Program-made: the position numbers and the translations under genes
Notes under the pieces: model-generated
The model's input: the letters and a program-made list of their open reading frames with translations, nothing else
The model's database searches: none
Told to the model about the DNA's origin: nothing
NCBI GenBank assembly: GCA_002205965.3
Contig: NADL03000637.1
Location: 124,001 to 188,000 of the forward strand
From: Kappaphycus alvarezii
Lineage: Eukaryota; Rhodophyta; Florideophyceae; Gigartinales; Solieriaceae
DNA length: 64,000 nt
Direction: 5' to 3'
Shown here: piece after piece, positions 1 through 9,112 of the stretch
How positions within the stretch are numbered: position 1 is the first letter of the stretch
Layout: every line of letters begins with the position of its first letter

Positions 1-304
1 GGGATGCTTTAGTTCCATTGTCTCCTGCAGTAGGACCACGGGAGAGCTTTGCCTTCTTCGTTTGCATGCCCAGCATGCGTTGGGAAGGGGCGCGAGTGCG
101 GTTTGTACGCAGTTCCGTCGTCGTCGCCGAGGTAGGGGGGCTCCCGGGACGATTAGGGTGGGTGTCCTTTGGCCGTGGGCGACAGATCCCTTCTGTTGTG
201 ATGCGACCCTGGTTGCTGTCTTGGCAGGCGTTGGGTCTGCAGTTGTCTCGGGCTTGGAGGAGTTGCCTGTCACGGGTGGTATTTCATCCTCGGGTTCTTC
301 TAAG
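1..304 (-). pseudogene. Fragment of a disrupted open frame left of element 1
   Basis: On the minus strand this stretch is open to the window edge in one frame, rich in Pro, Thr, Ser and Arg, with a local CWACKRRR. It lies directly against the 5-bp target duplication of element 1, so it is the continuation of the minus-strand frame at 9461-10325, which the element split. Joining the two flanks with one copy of the duplication puts the left part out of frame by one base, so the locus was already broken or carries an indel. Function not recognised; an ORF1-like protein of an older retroelement is possible. Confidence 0.35.
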
Positions 305-309
305 GGCGC
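305..309. repeat. Target-site duplication GGCGC of element 1
   Basis: GGCGC directly precedes the first LTR base here and directly follows the last LTR base at 9456-9460. A 5-bp duplication is the usual Ty3/gypsy integrase signature and fixes both ends of element 1. Confidence 0.9.
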
Positions 310-1870
310 TGATAGGGGTAAATCGTCGGGAGAAGAGATATTCAGAACCAACCACCCCAAGAAGGAGGTGTTGCAAGCGACAAAAGTGCTACCGTGGTAT
401 AGTTGAACGAACGAAAAGGAGTGTATAGGGACGACAGTTGAATGGGCTACAAGCAAGTATGGAAGGGGCAGGGTCTTCCACCTATGCTTAGTGACTAGGG
501 TAAAATAAATGCTTCTTGGGTCTGAAGTTGACTCTCAACTTCCTAACTATTTGGGACTGAGCTTGAAGCTGTCTGCCAACTTGCTTGACCTCTCCATGAG
601 GAAGCGGTTTACTCAGCTTATATAGACTTTTGGCTAACCCTAAAGTCCGAACAAAACCACAGAAGGTACCAGGAAATGCATACAAACAATTTGTGTGGAT
701 GATATACTCTAAACAAAAGATACTTAAGAAACTAACAATCAATGAGGTCCTCTTATTTCCCATTCTCTAAATCAGATCCAAACAACTCCTCTAAAATATC
801 CATGCTGTCCAAGCAGTCCCCACAAATATCTGCGAATGGCTCACAGCTCTCTATTCCCTCCTGGGAGATATCTAAACTACTAAAGATATCTCCATCCGGT
901 TCCAGCGTCGGCACCACTTGATCCATACTCTCCAGTCCAGGCCCCACCAGTACAACACTTTCCATGCCCCCATTTCCTCATCCAACTCGTCCTCGTCCTC
1001 GTCATCCTCCTCTTCCTCCTCTTCCTCCTCATCCTCATCCTCATCCTCATCTTCAACCTCATCCTCATCTTCAACCTCATCCTCATCCTCATCCTCCTCT
1101 TCATCCTCATCCTCCTCTTCATCCTCATCCTCATCCTCATCGTTATTAACCTCATAGACCAATCCAGGGGCTACCCACTCCTCAAAGGTCTCCCCAGCTC
1201 CCTCCTCGATGTCCCACTCCTGACCCTCAGGTACCTCCTCGGCCTCATACTCGACGAAGAGCTTGCGGACGAATTCTATTATCTTCTTCTTAGTCTGCCG
1301 TCTCAGGTAGTCGTCTGCATCCGTCGGGCCATATACTGCGAGCGCAAGGCCGTTTAAGGGGCGAGAGGGGCGGTTTTTAGTGATGGGGCGGAGGGGCGAA
1401 GGTTGCTCATTTTGGTTGTAAATGATTGGAGACGGAGGATAGAGGGTGTTTTGGGTGTGTTGGGGGAGAGGAGTGATGAGTAAAATGATCAGGGACGTTT
1501 GAAACTTGGAATAAAAAGGTTTAAATAGGCTCCCGGGGCAGGTTCTATCGATTAGGAATAGGTAAAATAAATCTGCAAGGGTTTTGTAGTAGTGCATTTG
1601 CGCCCTTTTTCTCAAAAAAAACGAATTTGGAGGAGGAGGTAAGCAAAAAGGGAAAAAGAACTTGATTCGGGATCGATTCAGAGGGGTAGATACAGTATAA
1701 AAATATCTAGATAAAATGGAAGTAAATTTGGGGAGGACCGCGGTAATGATAAGCGAGGTTCAGGGAGGACGAGGAAGACCGGAACTATAAGCAAATTTGG
1801 ACAAGGAGAGGTAGTACAGTAAACTATAGGCCTGTAGATGACGGCGACAAAAAAAAATCTGCGCCTAACA
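310..1870 (-). repeat. LTR-1, 3' copy of element 1
   Basis: 1561 bp, TG...CA. The U3 part (high coordinates here, read on minus) holds a TTTAAATA box, the acidic frame and then TATATAAG; the R/U5 part (low coordinates) is shared with LTR-2 and LTR-3. It is nearly identical to 7914-9455 apart from one extra 18-bp acidic repeat step and single-base differences. Confidence 0.92.
753..1480 (-). pseudogene. Acidic U3-encoded protein, left LTR copy (frame-broken)
   Basis: Reading on minus, a basic/hydrophilic N-terminal part (KKKIIEFVRKLFV) leads to an acidic stretch, a long Asp/Glu tract (around 960-1150), and a C-terminal part starting MESVVLVGPG and ending near LEELFGSDLENGK. Relative to the right LTR one base is missing just after the tract (run of C at about 972), so the tract and the C-terminus lie in different frames. 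The expected start ATG (1408-1410) is also out of frame. A non-functional copy of the protein described at 8356-9010. Confidence 0.7.
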
Positions 1871-1882
1871 CCCCCCGGACTT
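1871..1882 (-). other. Polypurine tract of element 1
   Basis: Read on minus, AAGTCCGGGGGG directly abuts the U3 start TGTTAGG, the expected place for the plus-strand DNA primer. The tract is short but entirely next to the LTR boundary. Confidence 0.6.
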
Positions 1883-1905
1883 AGGTCGAACGTCCCGTCT
1901 CGTTC

Positions 1906-3192
1906 TCAATGCTCTTGTTGTTCTTGTGGGAGTTCTATCCATTCATCAGGGAGAGTATAGGGTTCACTATAAGGATATGGTAGTAGCTCATTTCCAATAT
2001 GATGAGAGAGTGTGTACCGTGCGATGACCGGCTCATCTCCTTGGTCAAGAGTTTCGTAGATTCGGCGTATGGTTTCATAGTGTTCTCTAATGAGCTCCTC
2101 CCGTTTCACTTCTCCAAACCTTCCAAATGTGAGGTAATAAACGTAGTATGCAAACTTTTCTGGCAACGGGTCCAGAAACGGGTATCTGAAGGAGAAAAAA
2201 ACTCGCAACATAAGGACTGAGTCCTCACGAGTAAGGTGCGCCCCGTGAATGGTCTGGAAGCACATGCAAATACTAATTGCAAAAAAGGAAATTACTTCTG
2301 CTTCTCGTGGGTCCTCTGTCATTTCGCGAAGCCAACGTCTAATTGGTAGCCGTCCAATAATTAAGGATGCATAGTTTCCCCCTGGGAGACTAGGCGGTGT
2401 TTGAGGCGATCTTCTTGGCGATCTTCCTCGCTGCTCCCGACGCCTTGCCCTCTTCGATGATCCGCCCCGATCACTTGATGGTCCAGCTCGTATCATCATC
2501 ACGGCCTCGGGAGGATCCTGGTCTTCGGCTGAGGTTGTGTTTCTGAGCGGAGCAACGTAAGGTTCCCATAGAGGATACGGGACCAGTCGATATTCCATAT
2601 CAGGGGGCAAGCTGTAACCTCTCAGTCGCACATCTTGGTTGTTCTTAAGAAATACGTAAACCGGACGGATAATGTTCAGATATGTTTGCGACAAGTCTCC
2701 GATAGCTACCATTCCATACCTTCCTATAGAGTAATGATATATGACTTCCACAAACTCTGGACCTGCTTCCGTGAACCTTCCGTTTTGGAATGAGAATAGA
2801 ATTCTGATCAATAGTCGGAAATCTTCTTGAGGTAGCAATGGTCCGTTCAACGTACGAAAACATAGGCATATATTAATGTAGAAATGGACGATTACGTGGA
2901 GTTCGTAGTAGTCACGCGTAATCGAGATGATCCATTCCCAGGCCCTTTTTCCTCCCATAGGAATCATTCTATAGTTAAAGATGAGTATGCCCCGTGGTTG
3001 CGCATAGTCCTGTGTGAGAAGGAATTCTTCAGGCCTCTGATGGTAAGGGACTAGACGACGTGCATGGATGGCCCTCCTTGATCTCTTCCCTGAGCTTGAA
3101 CAGAGCTTATAGTGCGGGTGTCTTTCCTCCGTGACGACGCAAGGATTCGAGTACTTTGTTTGGAAGGCCGGCCACTTCACAGCCTGCTGCAT
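1906..3192 (-). CDS. Pol C-terminus: integrase tail plus tandemly duplicated unknown domain
   Basis: 428 residues. Residues 1-68 are the end of integrase (KWPAF, then a GPY/F-like stretch ending RRLVPYH). Two related domains follow: A, about 72-215, and B, about 273-415. Both contain an F-x-I-x-I-C-x-C-F motif, then G..L..ED...L.R..FSF, a GR(Y/F)G segment, and end in PYP..EPY. The linker (about 238-270) is basic and Ser/Arg-rich (SSKRARRREQRGRSPRRSP), resembling a nuclear-localisation or nucleic-acid-binding segment. In element 4 the same domains are in one frame with integrase, so they belong to the Pol polyprotein; here one base is missing at about 3205. I do not recognise the domain. It is not a chromodomain by eye; structural, envelope-like or chromatin-targeting roles are open. 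Confidence 0.75.
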   Translation of the reverse strand: MQQAVKWPAFQTKYSNPCVVTEERHPHYKLCSSSGKRSRRAIHARRLVPYHQRPEEFLLTQDYAQPRGILIFNYRMIPMGGKRAWEWIISITRDYYELHVIVHFYINICLCFRTLNGPLLPQEDFRLLIRILFSFQNGRFTEAGPEFVEVIYHYSIGRYGMVAIGDLSQTYLNIIRPVYVFLKNNQDVRLRGYSLPPDMEYRLVPYPLWEPYVAPLRNTTSAEDQDPPEAVMMIRAGPSSDRGGSSKRARRREQRGRSPRRSPQTPPSLPGGNYASLIIGRLPIRRWLREMTEDPREAEVISFFAISICMCFQTIHGAHLTREDSVLMLRVFFSFRYPFLDPLPEKFAYYVYYLTFGRFGEVKREELIREHYETIRRIYETLDQGDEPVIARYTLSHHIGNELLPYPYSEPYTLPDEWIELPQEQQEH

Positions 3193-4775
3193 TGCTTTCC
3201 ATGTACTACAAGTACTTTAGAGCCGACTGAAAAGGTTTGGACTGGAGGCTCTTCATTCTTATTTCTTGTCTGTGTTAGCGCGCGGTGTGATCTCCAGCCT
3301 TCAGTGGCCAGTAGTTCGACTTCTCTACTCTCTTCATCGATAATATTTGTTTCCATGTCTCTCTGTAACATTCTAGGAGCCCTTCCGTACATTAGCTCGA
3401 ATGGTGACCGTCCGCTTCTTCCTCTTCTTCGACGATAGCCGTATAACACTTTTGGTAAGGCATCTTCCCACTGGATTTCATTCTTCGACATAGTTTTCGA
3501 TATTGCTCGTTTGATGGTTCCAACCATCCTCTCCGCTTTACCGTTTGACATAGGAGCGTATGCGAGAACTGTCTTCAGCTGAATCCCTTCTCTTCCAAAA
3601 ACGAAGCAGTGAAGTTGCAGTAAAACAAAGGGCGTTATCTGAGATGATCCTTTTTGGAAGACCAAACGGTTCAATTATTTCTTTTTCGATGAATCTCAGG
3701 ACCACCTCAGCATTGGCCTCCTCAACTGCAACTGCTATTGGCCATCCAGTAAGATGTTCCACCCCTATAAGGAGGTATTTGTTTCCGGAAGAGGTTTCCT
3801 TGAATGGGCCGGCAAAGTCAATTGAGAAGGTTTCAAAGAGAGCGGAAACTGGGAAGCTTAGGGTTGTCTTATACTTTCGTATCGGAGTGAATTTTTGACA
3901 GTTGTCACAGCTTTTCACGAAATTATAGACGTCCTTATGGATACTGGGCCACCAGAATCTCTCAGTTACGAATTTTTTGGTTGTTTCGAGATCCCAATGC
4001 CCTAGCTCATCATGAAAGTCCTCAAGATCTTCATTCTTTCTTTCAAAGGGGCCACTAGTCGGGACCGGCTTTAGTGTGCGGAAGAGTTTCCCATTCCACA
4101 ATGTAAAGGCCTTTTGGTTCCTGCGTACCCAATTTCTGTGTTCGAGATCAACCTTTCTCATTTCTAGTCCATCAAGGAATTTAATAAGTCCGTGAATATA
4201 AGCTTCGTACTCGTTATCGATCGGCACTTGAACTTCGGCAACTCCGACGATGTCTCGGAAGCTTTTTCATTTGGAATCAATGGATCCCTCAAGCGGGATA
4301 GGTAATCGGCAGGCTGATTATTGCGTCCGGGCCTATACACAATTTCAAACCGATATTCTGCGAAAATGTCGAGCCATCGGGCCAAGCGGTGATGTACATC
4401 TTTCTTTTGGAATGCTGTCTTAAGTGCCTGGTGATCAGTTATCAAGACAAATTTCTCGAGTGATAAAAGGTAAACACGAAACTTTTTCAGTGCGAAGACG
4501 ACAGCTAGCGCTTCTTTCTCGCAGACTGAGTATCTCTTTTCCGCATCATTCAGAGTGCGACTTGCGAATTGAACAGGGTGTAGTCTTCCGTTTTCGTCTT
4601 TTTGGGACAAAATGGCACCCAAAGACCGTTCTGAGGCATCTGTCTCCACAACAATGGTCTCTTGAAATCTGGATACATGAGCACTGGGGGACACATAGCT
4701 TATCTTTAAGCTCCTCAAATGCAGTCTGCATTTCCTTGTTCCAGTAAAATTTTCCGTTCTTCGTAGTGCTGGCAT
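3177..4775 (-). pseudogene. RNase H and integrase part of Pol, element 1 (three frames)
   Basis: RNase H (4164-4775) shows VVETDAS, CEKEALAVVFAL and ITDHQAL, the Asp/Glu/Asp set. After a frame change near 4230, integrase has an HHCC zinc module (HDELGH ... CDNC), then IDFAGPF and ISDNALCF, the first two catalytic Asp. After another change near 3590 comes NGKAERMVGTIK with the catalytic Glu. Integrase inserts the cDNA into host DNA. All catalytic residues can be read, but the chain needs two shifts. The first break is shared with elements 2 and 4; the one at 3590 is shared with element 4 only. Confidence 0.85.
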
Positions 4776-7700
4776 GTAACGGTGCTGCAGTTTTGGCGAA
4801 ATCTTTGATAAATCTTCTGTAATATGAGGCCAGTCCTAAGAAGCTTCGAACCTCCGTCTTTGAAGCGGGCCTTGGTGCCAACTTGATTTTTTTCGTTTTC
4901 TCTGGATCCACTTTAATTCCCTCTTGATCGACGATATGACCGAGTAATTGGATAGACGTTTTCGCAAAGAAGCATTTGCTTAACTTAATTTTCAGGCTGT
5001 ACGCATCTATTCTCTCCACCACAGTCTTGACATGCGATATGTGCTGATCCAAGGTTTTTGAGAATATCACCACATCATCGATATAAACTCTTGCAAATGG
5101 AAGTCCTTTCAAAACCTCGTTCATCATTCTTTGGAATGTAGCTGGGGCATTCATGAGACCAAAAGGCATCACTTCGAACCTGAATGTACCGGCTTTGCTG
5201 GTAAAAGTTGTTATTTCCTTACATTTTTCATCTAATGGAATCTGCCAATAACCAGTGTAAAGATCAATTGAGGTGAAGTATCTCCCGTCCTTCAAGTCCT
5301 CGAGGATTTCTTCCATGTTTGGAATCGGAAATCGATCGGGTATCATTCTCTGGTTCAGTGTCGGTAATCGACGCAAAAGCGAAGTTTCCATCTTCTTTGG
5401 TGCTATCACAACTGGAAATGACCATGGGGATGAAACTGGCCGAATAATATCATTTTCCAGCATACTTGTAACATTCTCTGAGATAAATTGGTCATATTTT
5501 GGCGGTTGACGTCTAGGCCTGTGGTAAATTGGTTGAGTATCGGTAAGTTCAAATGAGTGAGTGACCGGTACACTTGCTTGTCTTAAATCTGATACACTCC
5601 ATGCAATTACTTCGGAAGATGCTAACATGTCGGATATTTTCAGTGAGGCGGCGGCGGGAAGGTGCTGCACTTTTCCTTGGATTTCTGCCATTTGGCGCCC
5701 TTTTTCTTCTTGATTCTCAACCTCAATATTTTGAAGGACCTTTTCCGGCGTGCTCACATCTTCAGATATGGAATCCGATATATTCCTGTTTTCCTTGCAA
5801 TTGTAATCTTCTTTCATGCTCCGAATTCCGTCCTTTGATTCGATATTATCGCAAAAAGAAACACATTCAGGTGTCACACCTACCCTAGAATTCCAGTCTT
5901 CATCTGTTTCAAACCCAGAATCATAATCATCCCATGCCATGTTCAGTATCCCCCGAGCGTACCCTTCTCCACTTCCGAAAGTGTTAGTTGGTTCGAAATC
6001 TTCGCTGTCATAGCTAGAAGTGAAATCTTCACTGTCCGTTTCTTTCAAATCTACCGGATGTGTGCTTTTGTCGAAATCCAGGGGCATCTTCACGGTTCTG
6101 CCGTCAACATTAACTGAAACGATTTGGTTGCCCAAGTCAATGCAGGTCCCTAGTCTTTCCATGGTAGGGCAGCCAATGATTGCATCGAAAGGGAGATCAG
6201 GCATGACAAGAAAGTCTAAATCAACTTTAGAGTCCCCAAAGAACACGGAAACCTTGTCAACAGTGCCCATGCATTTTGATACGGTTCCATCCGCCACAGT
6301 TATTCTTCGAGTAGTTGGAATAATTTCAAGACCTAGATCTGTCACCAAAGTTTCTGAAATAAGGTTTGGAACAGCGCCCGAATCGAAAAGAGCTTGGGTT
6401 TGCATTCCCAATACTTTGACTGGTACTAGTTTAAGACGTCTTGGTGCTGTCGAGGCCGATTGAAGAAACAGTTTCTTACCCTTAGCGGACTTATTAGACC
6501 TGATAATTTTTTTGAGTTCTTTCCTCGCGTCCTCTGCGTCGCCCCTCAAAAGTTGACCAAACGTTATCCCAGTTGGGGCTGATGCAAGCTCAGCCACCAA
6601 ATTGTACTTCTTCACATATTCTAGTACGTCCTTTGGGATATTCTTAAATTTCTTACTCTTTTTCGTCTTCTTGGCCGGAGTGACTCCAACTCCTGGAACA
6701 ACTTGATCAGACCTCTTGGTTCGAGGAGGTACAGGTGCTGGGATATGTTCCAGCATTCCATAATCTAGCCTAGGTTTCTTCGATAAAATGTTCCCTTCCC
6801 CATCCCTTTTTGTCACATTGACTTGACTGATTTCTTCAGCGATGGATACGTTACCGGCATCCGTCAACTTGTGATCCTTTCTGTTTTGTAAGATTTTCAT
6901 CTCTGGTCCTGACTCGCTCCTTGCGTCCGATAAATTTGCTTTTCTGTTGTCTTTAGACCAGCAGTTACTTTCATGATGCCCATATCGACCGCACTTTCCA
7001 CAACGAGTGTTTCTATGTGGATTATCAGGACACCTATTTGCAAAGTGTCCAGGCTTGTGACAGTAGGAACAGACTTCTGCGGCCTTGGGGGCCCCAGACT
7101 GGTTCTTCTTAATGGTAAGAGTAAGGCTTTCCAACTGCGAGGTTATCATGTCAAGTCGATTATCGAATCGGGTTTCCAACCTTTCTTCCAAGTTTTTGAC
7201 ATCGCTCCTGACTGATTCCAATGCTGCTGCGCTAGTCGCTGGCCTTTGATAATTCTTTTCAGGATGTACGATCGGCATAGATGTACGGGTTTCCCTCGGC
7301 ATTTCACTTAGTGACTGAAACGTCTCCGAATTTTTGACAAATTCTACTATGGTACCCTTCAGTTCATTAAAAGTGTGAGGGCCCTTGATGAGGAGGAAAT
7401 CGGAGAGCCGCTTATCCCCCATCGCCGCCTTACGCAGCATTCCGTACTTGGCTTGGGCGTTGAACCCAGCCTTTTCATAGAGATCACACAAGTATACCAA
7501 TGAGCTTAACAAATCGTCGAAGTTGAGCCGGGCCTCTATGGCGGTACGAATCATCTCATCTGGTTCTACCTCCTTAGCATATTCTTTCACAAGCCACTCA
7601 CATACCTCACCGAAGTTACGCCCATTCCCGTTAAGAGACCACCCGTTGATAAACTTGGCCTTATATTTGTGCTTTGCGTCACCATGAAGATAGGCGAAGA

Positions 7701-7824
7701 TACTTTCGGCCTTCTCTTCATCGCTCTTCTCACGCATCACAACGTTGACATATGTATAGAGAAACTCCTCAACGTCTTCATTCTTGCCCCCTGTGAACGT
7801 TATACGAGCAGCGTTGAGATCCAT
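4546..7824 (-). CDS. Gag-protease-reverse transcriptase polyprotein, element 1
   Basis: One frame of 1092 codons from the ATG at 7824. Gag begins MDLNAAR and has a retrotransposon capsid-like region, then two CX2CX4HX4C zinc knuckles (CSYCHKPGHFANRC and CGKCGRYGHHESNC, about residues 250-290). Protease follows with the aspartic site FDSGAVPNL, and RT with motif A (FTSIDLYTGYWQIPL) and the catalytic YIDDVVIFS. There is no stop between Gag and Pol. The useful frame ends near 4690 at GTCCCCC; the final residues to 4546 are out-of-frame RNase H sequence. A minus-1 shift there would join RT to RNase H. Confidence 0.9.
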   Translation of the reverse strand: MDLNAARITFTGGKNEDVEEFLYTYVNVVMREKSDEEKAESIFAYLHGDAKHKYKAKFINGWSLNGNGRNFGEVCEWLVKEYAKEVEPDEMIRTAIEARLNFDDLLSSLVYLCDLYEKAGFNAQAKYGMLRKAAMGDKRLSDFLLIKGPHTFNELKGTIVEFVKNSETFQSLSEMPRETRTSMPIVHPEKNYQRPATSAAALESVRSDVKNLEERLETRFDNRLDMITSQLESLTLTIKKNQSGAPKAAEVCSYCHKPGHFANRCPDNPHRNTRCGKCGRYGHHESNCWSKDNRKANLSDARSESGPEMKILQNRKDHKLTDAGNVSIAEEISQVNVTKRDGEGNILSKKPRLDYGMLEHIPAPVPPRTKRSDQVVPGVGVTPAKKTKKSKKFKNIPKDVLEYVKKYNLVAELASAPTGITFGQLLRGDAEDARKELKKIIRSNKSAKGKKLFLQSASTAPRRLKLVPVKVLGMQTQALFDSGAVPNLISETLVTDLGLEIIPTTRRITVADGTVSKCMGTVDKVSVFFGDSKVDLDFLVMPDLPFDAIIGCPTMERLGTCIDLGNQIVSVNVDGRTVKMPLDFDKSTHPVDLKETDSEDFTSSYDSEDFEPTNTFGSGEGYARGILNMAWDDYDSGFETDEDWNSRVGVTPECVSFCDNIESKDGIRSMKEDYNCKENRNISDSISEDVSTPEKVLQNIEVENQEEKGRQMAEIQGKVQHLPAAASLKISDMLASSEVIAWSVSDLRQASVPVTHSFELTDTQPIYHRPRRQPPKYDQFISENVTSMLENDIIRPVSSPWSFPVVIAPKKMETSLLRRLPTLNQRMIPDRFPIPNMEEILEDLKDGRYFTSIDLYTGYWQIPLDEKCKEITTFTSKAGTFRFEVMPFGLMNAPATFQRMMNEVLKGLPFARVYIDDVVIFSKTLDQHISHVKTVVERIDAYSLKIKLSKCFFAKTSIQLLGHIVDQEGIKVDPEKTKKIKLAPRPASKTEVRSFLGLASYYRRFIKDFAKTAAPLHASTTKNGKFYWNKEMQTAFEELKDKLCVPQCSCIQISRDHCCGDRCLRTVFGCHFVPKRRKRKTTPCSIRKSHSE

Positions 7825-7893
7825 GATTACAGAAAAGAAATCCCCTCGAATGGTTCCCTAAGACTGCTCAACTCGAATACCTCGGGTGCAACC

Positions 7894-7911
7894 CCCTCCA
7901 CAAGAGTACCA
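7894..7911 (-). other. Primer-binding site of element 1
   Basis: Two bases after the 5' LTR, the minus strand reads TGGTACTCTTGTGGAGGG. TGG pairs with a tRNA CCA end. TGGTA fits a tRNA with U72-A73, as in initiator Met, but the remainder cannot be matched without the host tRNA set. The same site occurs in elements 2 and 4. Confidence 0.7.
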
Positions 7912-8126
7912 AATGATAGGGGTAAATCGTCGGGAGAAGAGATATTCAGAACAACCACCCCAAGAAGGAGGTGTTGCAAGCGACAAAAGTGCTACCGTGG
8001 TATAGTTGAACGAACGAAAAGGAGTGTATAGGGACGACAGTTGAATGGGCTACAAGCAAGTATGGAAGGGGCAGGGTCTACCACCTATGCTTAGTGACTA
8101 GGGTAAAATAAATGCTTCTTGGGTCT

Positions 8127-8145
8127 GAAGTTGACTCTCAACTTC
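8127..8145 (-). promoter_or_regulatory. Conserved hairpin in transcribed leader (R/U5)
   Basis: GAAGTTGA and TCAACTTC form a perfect 8-bp stem around a 3-base loop. The same hairpin is in LTR-2 and LTR-3 (for example 50136-50154) although their U3 regions are unrelated. It lies downstream of the TATA box, so it is in the RNA; a role in packaging, dimerisation or strand transfer is inference. Confidence 0.55.
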
Positions 8146-8219
8146 CTAACTATTTGGGACTGAGCTTGAAGCTGTCTGCCAACTTGCTTGACCTCTCCAT
8201 GAGGAAGCGGTTTACTCAG

Positions 8220-8227
8220 CTTATATA
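8220..8227 (-). promoter_or_regulatory. TATA box of element 1 genomic transcript
   Basis: TATATAAG on minus, followed by CTGAGTAAACCGC. It is conserved in all LTR-1 and LTR-2 copies, with a variant in LTR-3. Its position downstream of the acidic frame and upstream of the shared R/U5 block marks the probable U3/R border. Confidence 0.65.
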
Positions 8228-8355
8228 GACTTTTGGCTAACCCTAAAGTCCGAACAAAACTACAGAAGGTACCAGGAAATGCATACAAACAATTTGTGTG
8301 GATGATATACTCTAAACAAAAGATACTTAAGAAACTAACAATCAATGAGGTCCTC

Positions 8356-9010
8356 TTATTTCCCATTCTCTAAATCAGATCCAAACAACTCCTCTAAAAT
8401 ATCCATGCTGTCCAAGCAGTCCCCACAAATATCTGCGAATGGCTCACAGCTCTCTATTCCCTCCTGGGAGATATCTAAACTACTAAAGATATCTCCATCC
8501 GGTTCCAGCGTCGGCACCACTTGATCCATACTCTCCAGTCCAGGCCCCACCAGTACAACACTTTCCATGCCCCCATTTCCCTCATCCAACTCGTCCTCGT
8601 CCTCGTCATCCTCCTCTTCCTCCTCTTCCTCCTCATCCTCATCCTCATCCTCATCTTCAACCTCATCCTCATCTTCAACCTCATCCTCATCCTCATCCTC
8701 CTCTTCATCCTCATCCTCATCCTCATCGTTATTAACCTCATAGACCAATCCAGGGGCTACCCACTCCTCAAAGGTCTCCCCAGCTCCCTCCTCGATGTCC
8801 CACTCCTGACCCTCAGGTACCTCCTCGGCCTCATCCTCGACGAAGAGCTTGCGGACGAATTCTATTATCTTCTTCTTAGTCTGCCGTCTCAGGTAGTCGT
8901 CTGCATCCGTCGGGCCATATACTGCGAGCGCAAGGCCGTTTAAGGGGCGAGAGGGGCGGTTTTTAGTGATGGGGCGGAGGGGCGAAGGTTGCTCATTTTG
9001 GTTGTAAATG
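8356..9010 (-). CDS. Acidic protein encoded inside the LTR (U3)
   Basis: An open minus-strand frame of about 215 codons, best preserved here. The N-terminal part contains YGPTDADDYL and a basic helix-like KKKIIEFVRKLFV, then an acidic stretch (EEGAGETFEEWVAPG), an Asp/Glu tract of more than 50 residues with rare Val, and a C-terminus with MESVVLVGPG and regularly spaced hydrophobics in acidic sequence, ending LEELFGSDLENGK. An in-frame N-terminal ATG is missing because a one-base offset puts the ATG at 8994-8996 out of frame, so this copy may be defective. Sequence and layout recur in every LTR-1. The acidic, hydrophobic-spaced C-terminus resembles an activation domain, but function is unknown; histone-chaperone-like binding is an alternative. 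Confidence 0.6.
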
Positions 9011-9104
9011 ATTGGAGACGGAGGATAGAGGGTGTTTTGGGTGTGTTGGGGAGAGGAGTGATGAGTAAAATGATCAGGGACGTTTGAAACTTGGAATAAA
9101 AAGG

Positions 9105-9112
9105 TTTAAATA
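9105..9112 (-). promoter_or_regulatory. Second TATA-like box upstream of the acidic frame
   Basis: Minus-strand TATTTAAA about 110 bp upstream of the ATG belonging to the acidic protein. The same box-to-ATG spacing is kept in the LTR-1 copies at 20239 and 39909, suggesting a separate subgenomic promoter. Confidence 0.45.

Noticed and set aside
488-763. Minus-strand 91-codon frame at the LTR leader (also 8091-8366)
   Set aside because: It overlaps the TATA box, hairpin and R/U5 and has no conservation as protein between LTR types.
918-1157. Plus-strand poly-serine open frame (also on the antisense of 20614-20886 and 40288-40509)
   Set aside because: It is the complement of the Asp/Glu codon repeat; low complexity and no conservation outside the repeat.
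2645-2869. Alternative frame inside Pol domain A
   Set aside because: Out-of-frame shadow of the domain that is conserved in three elements.
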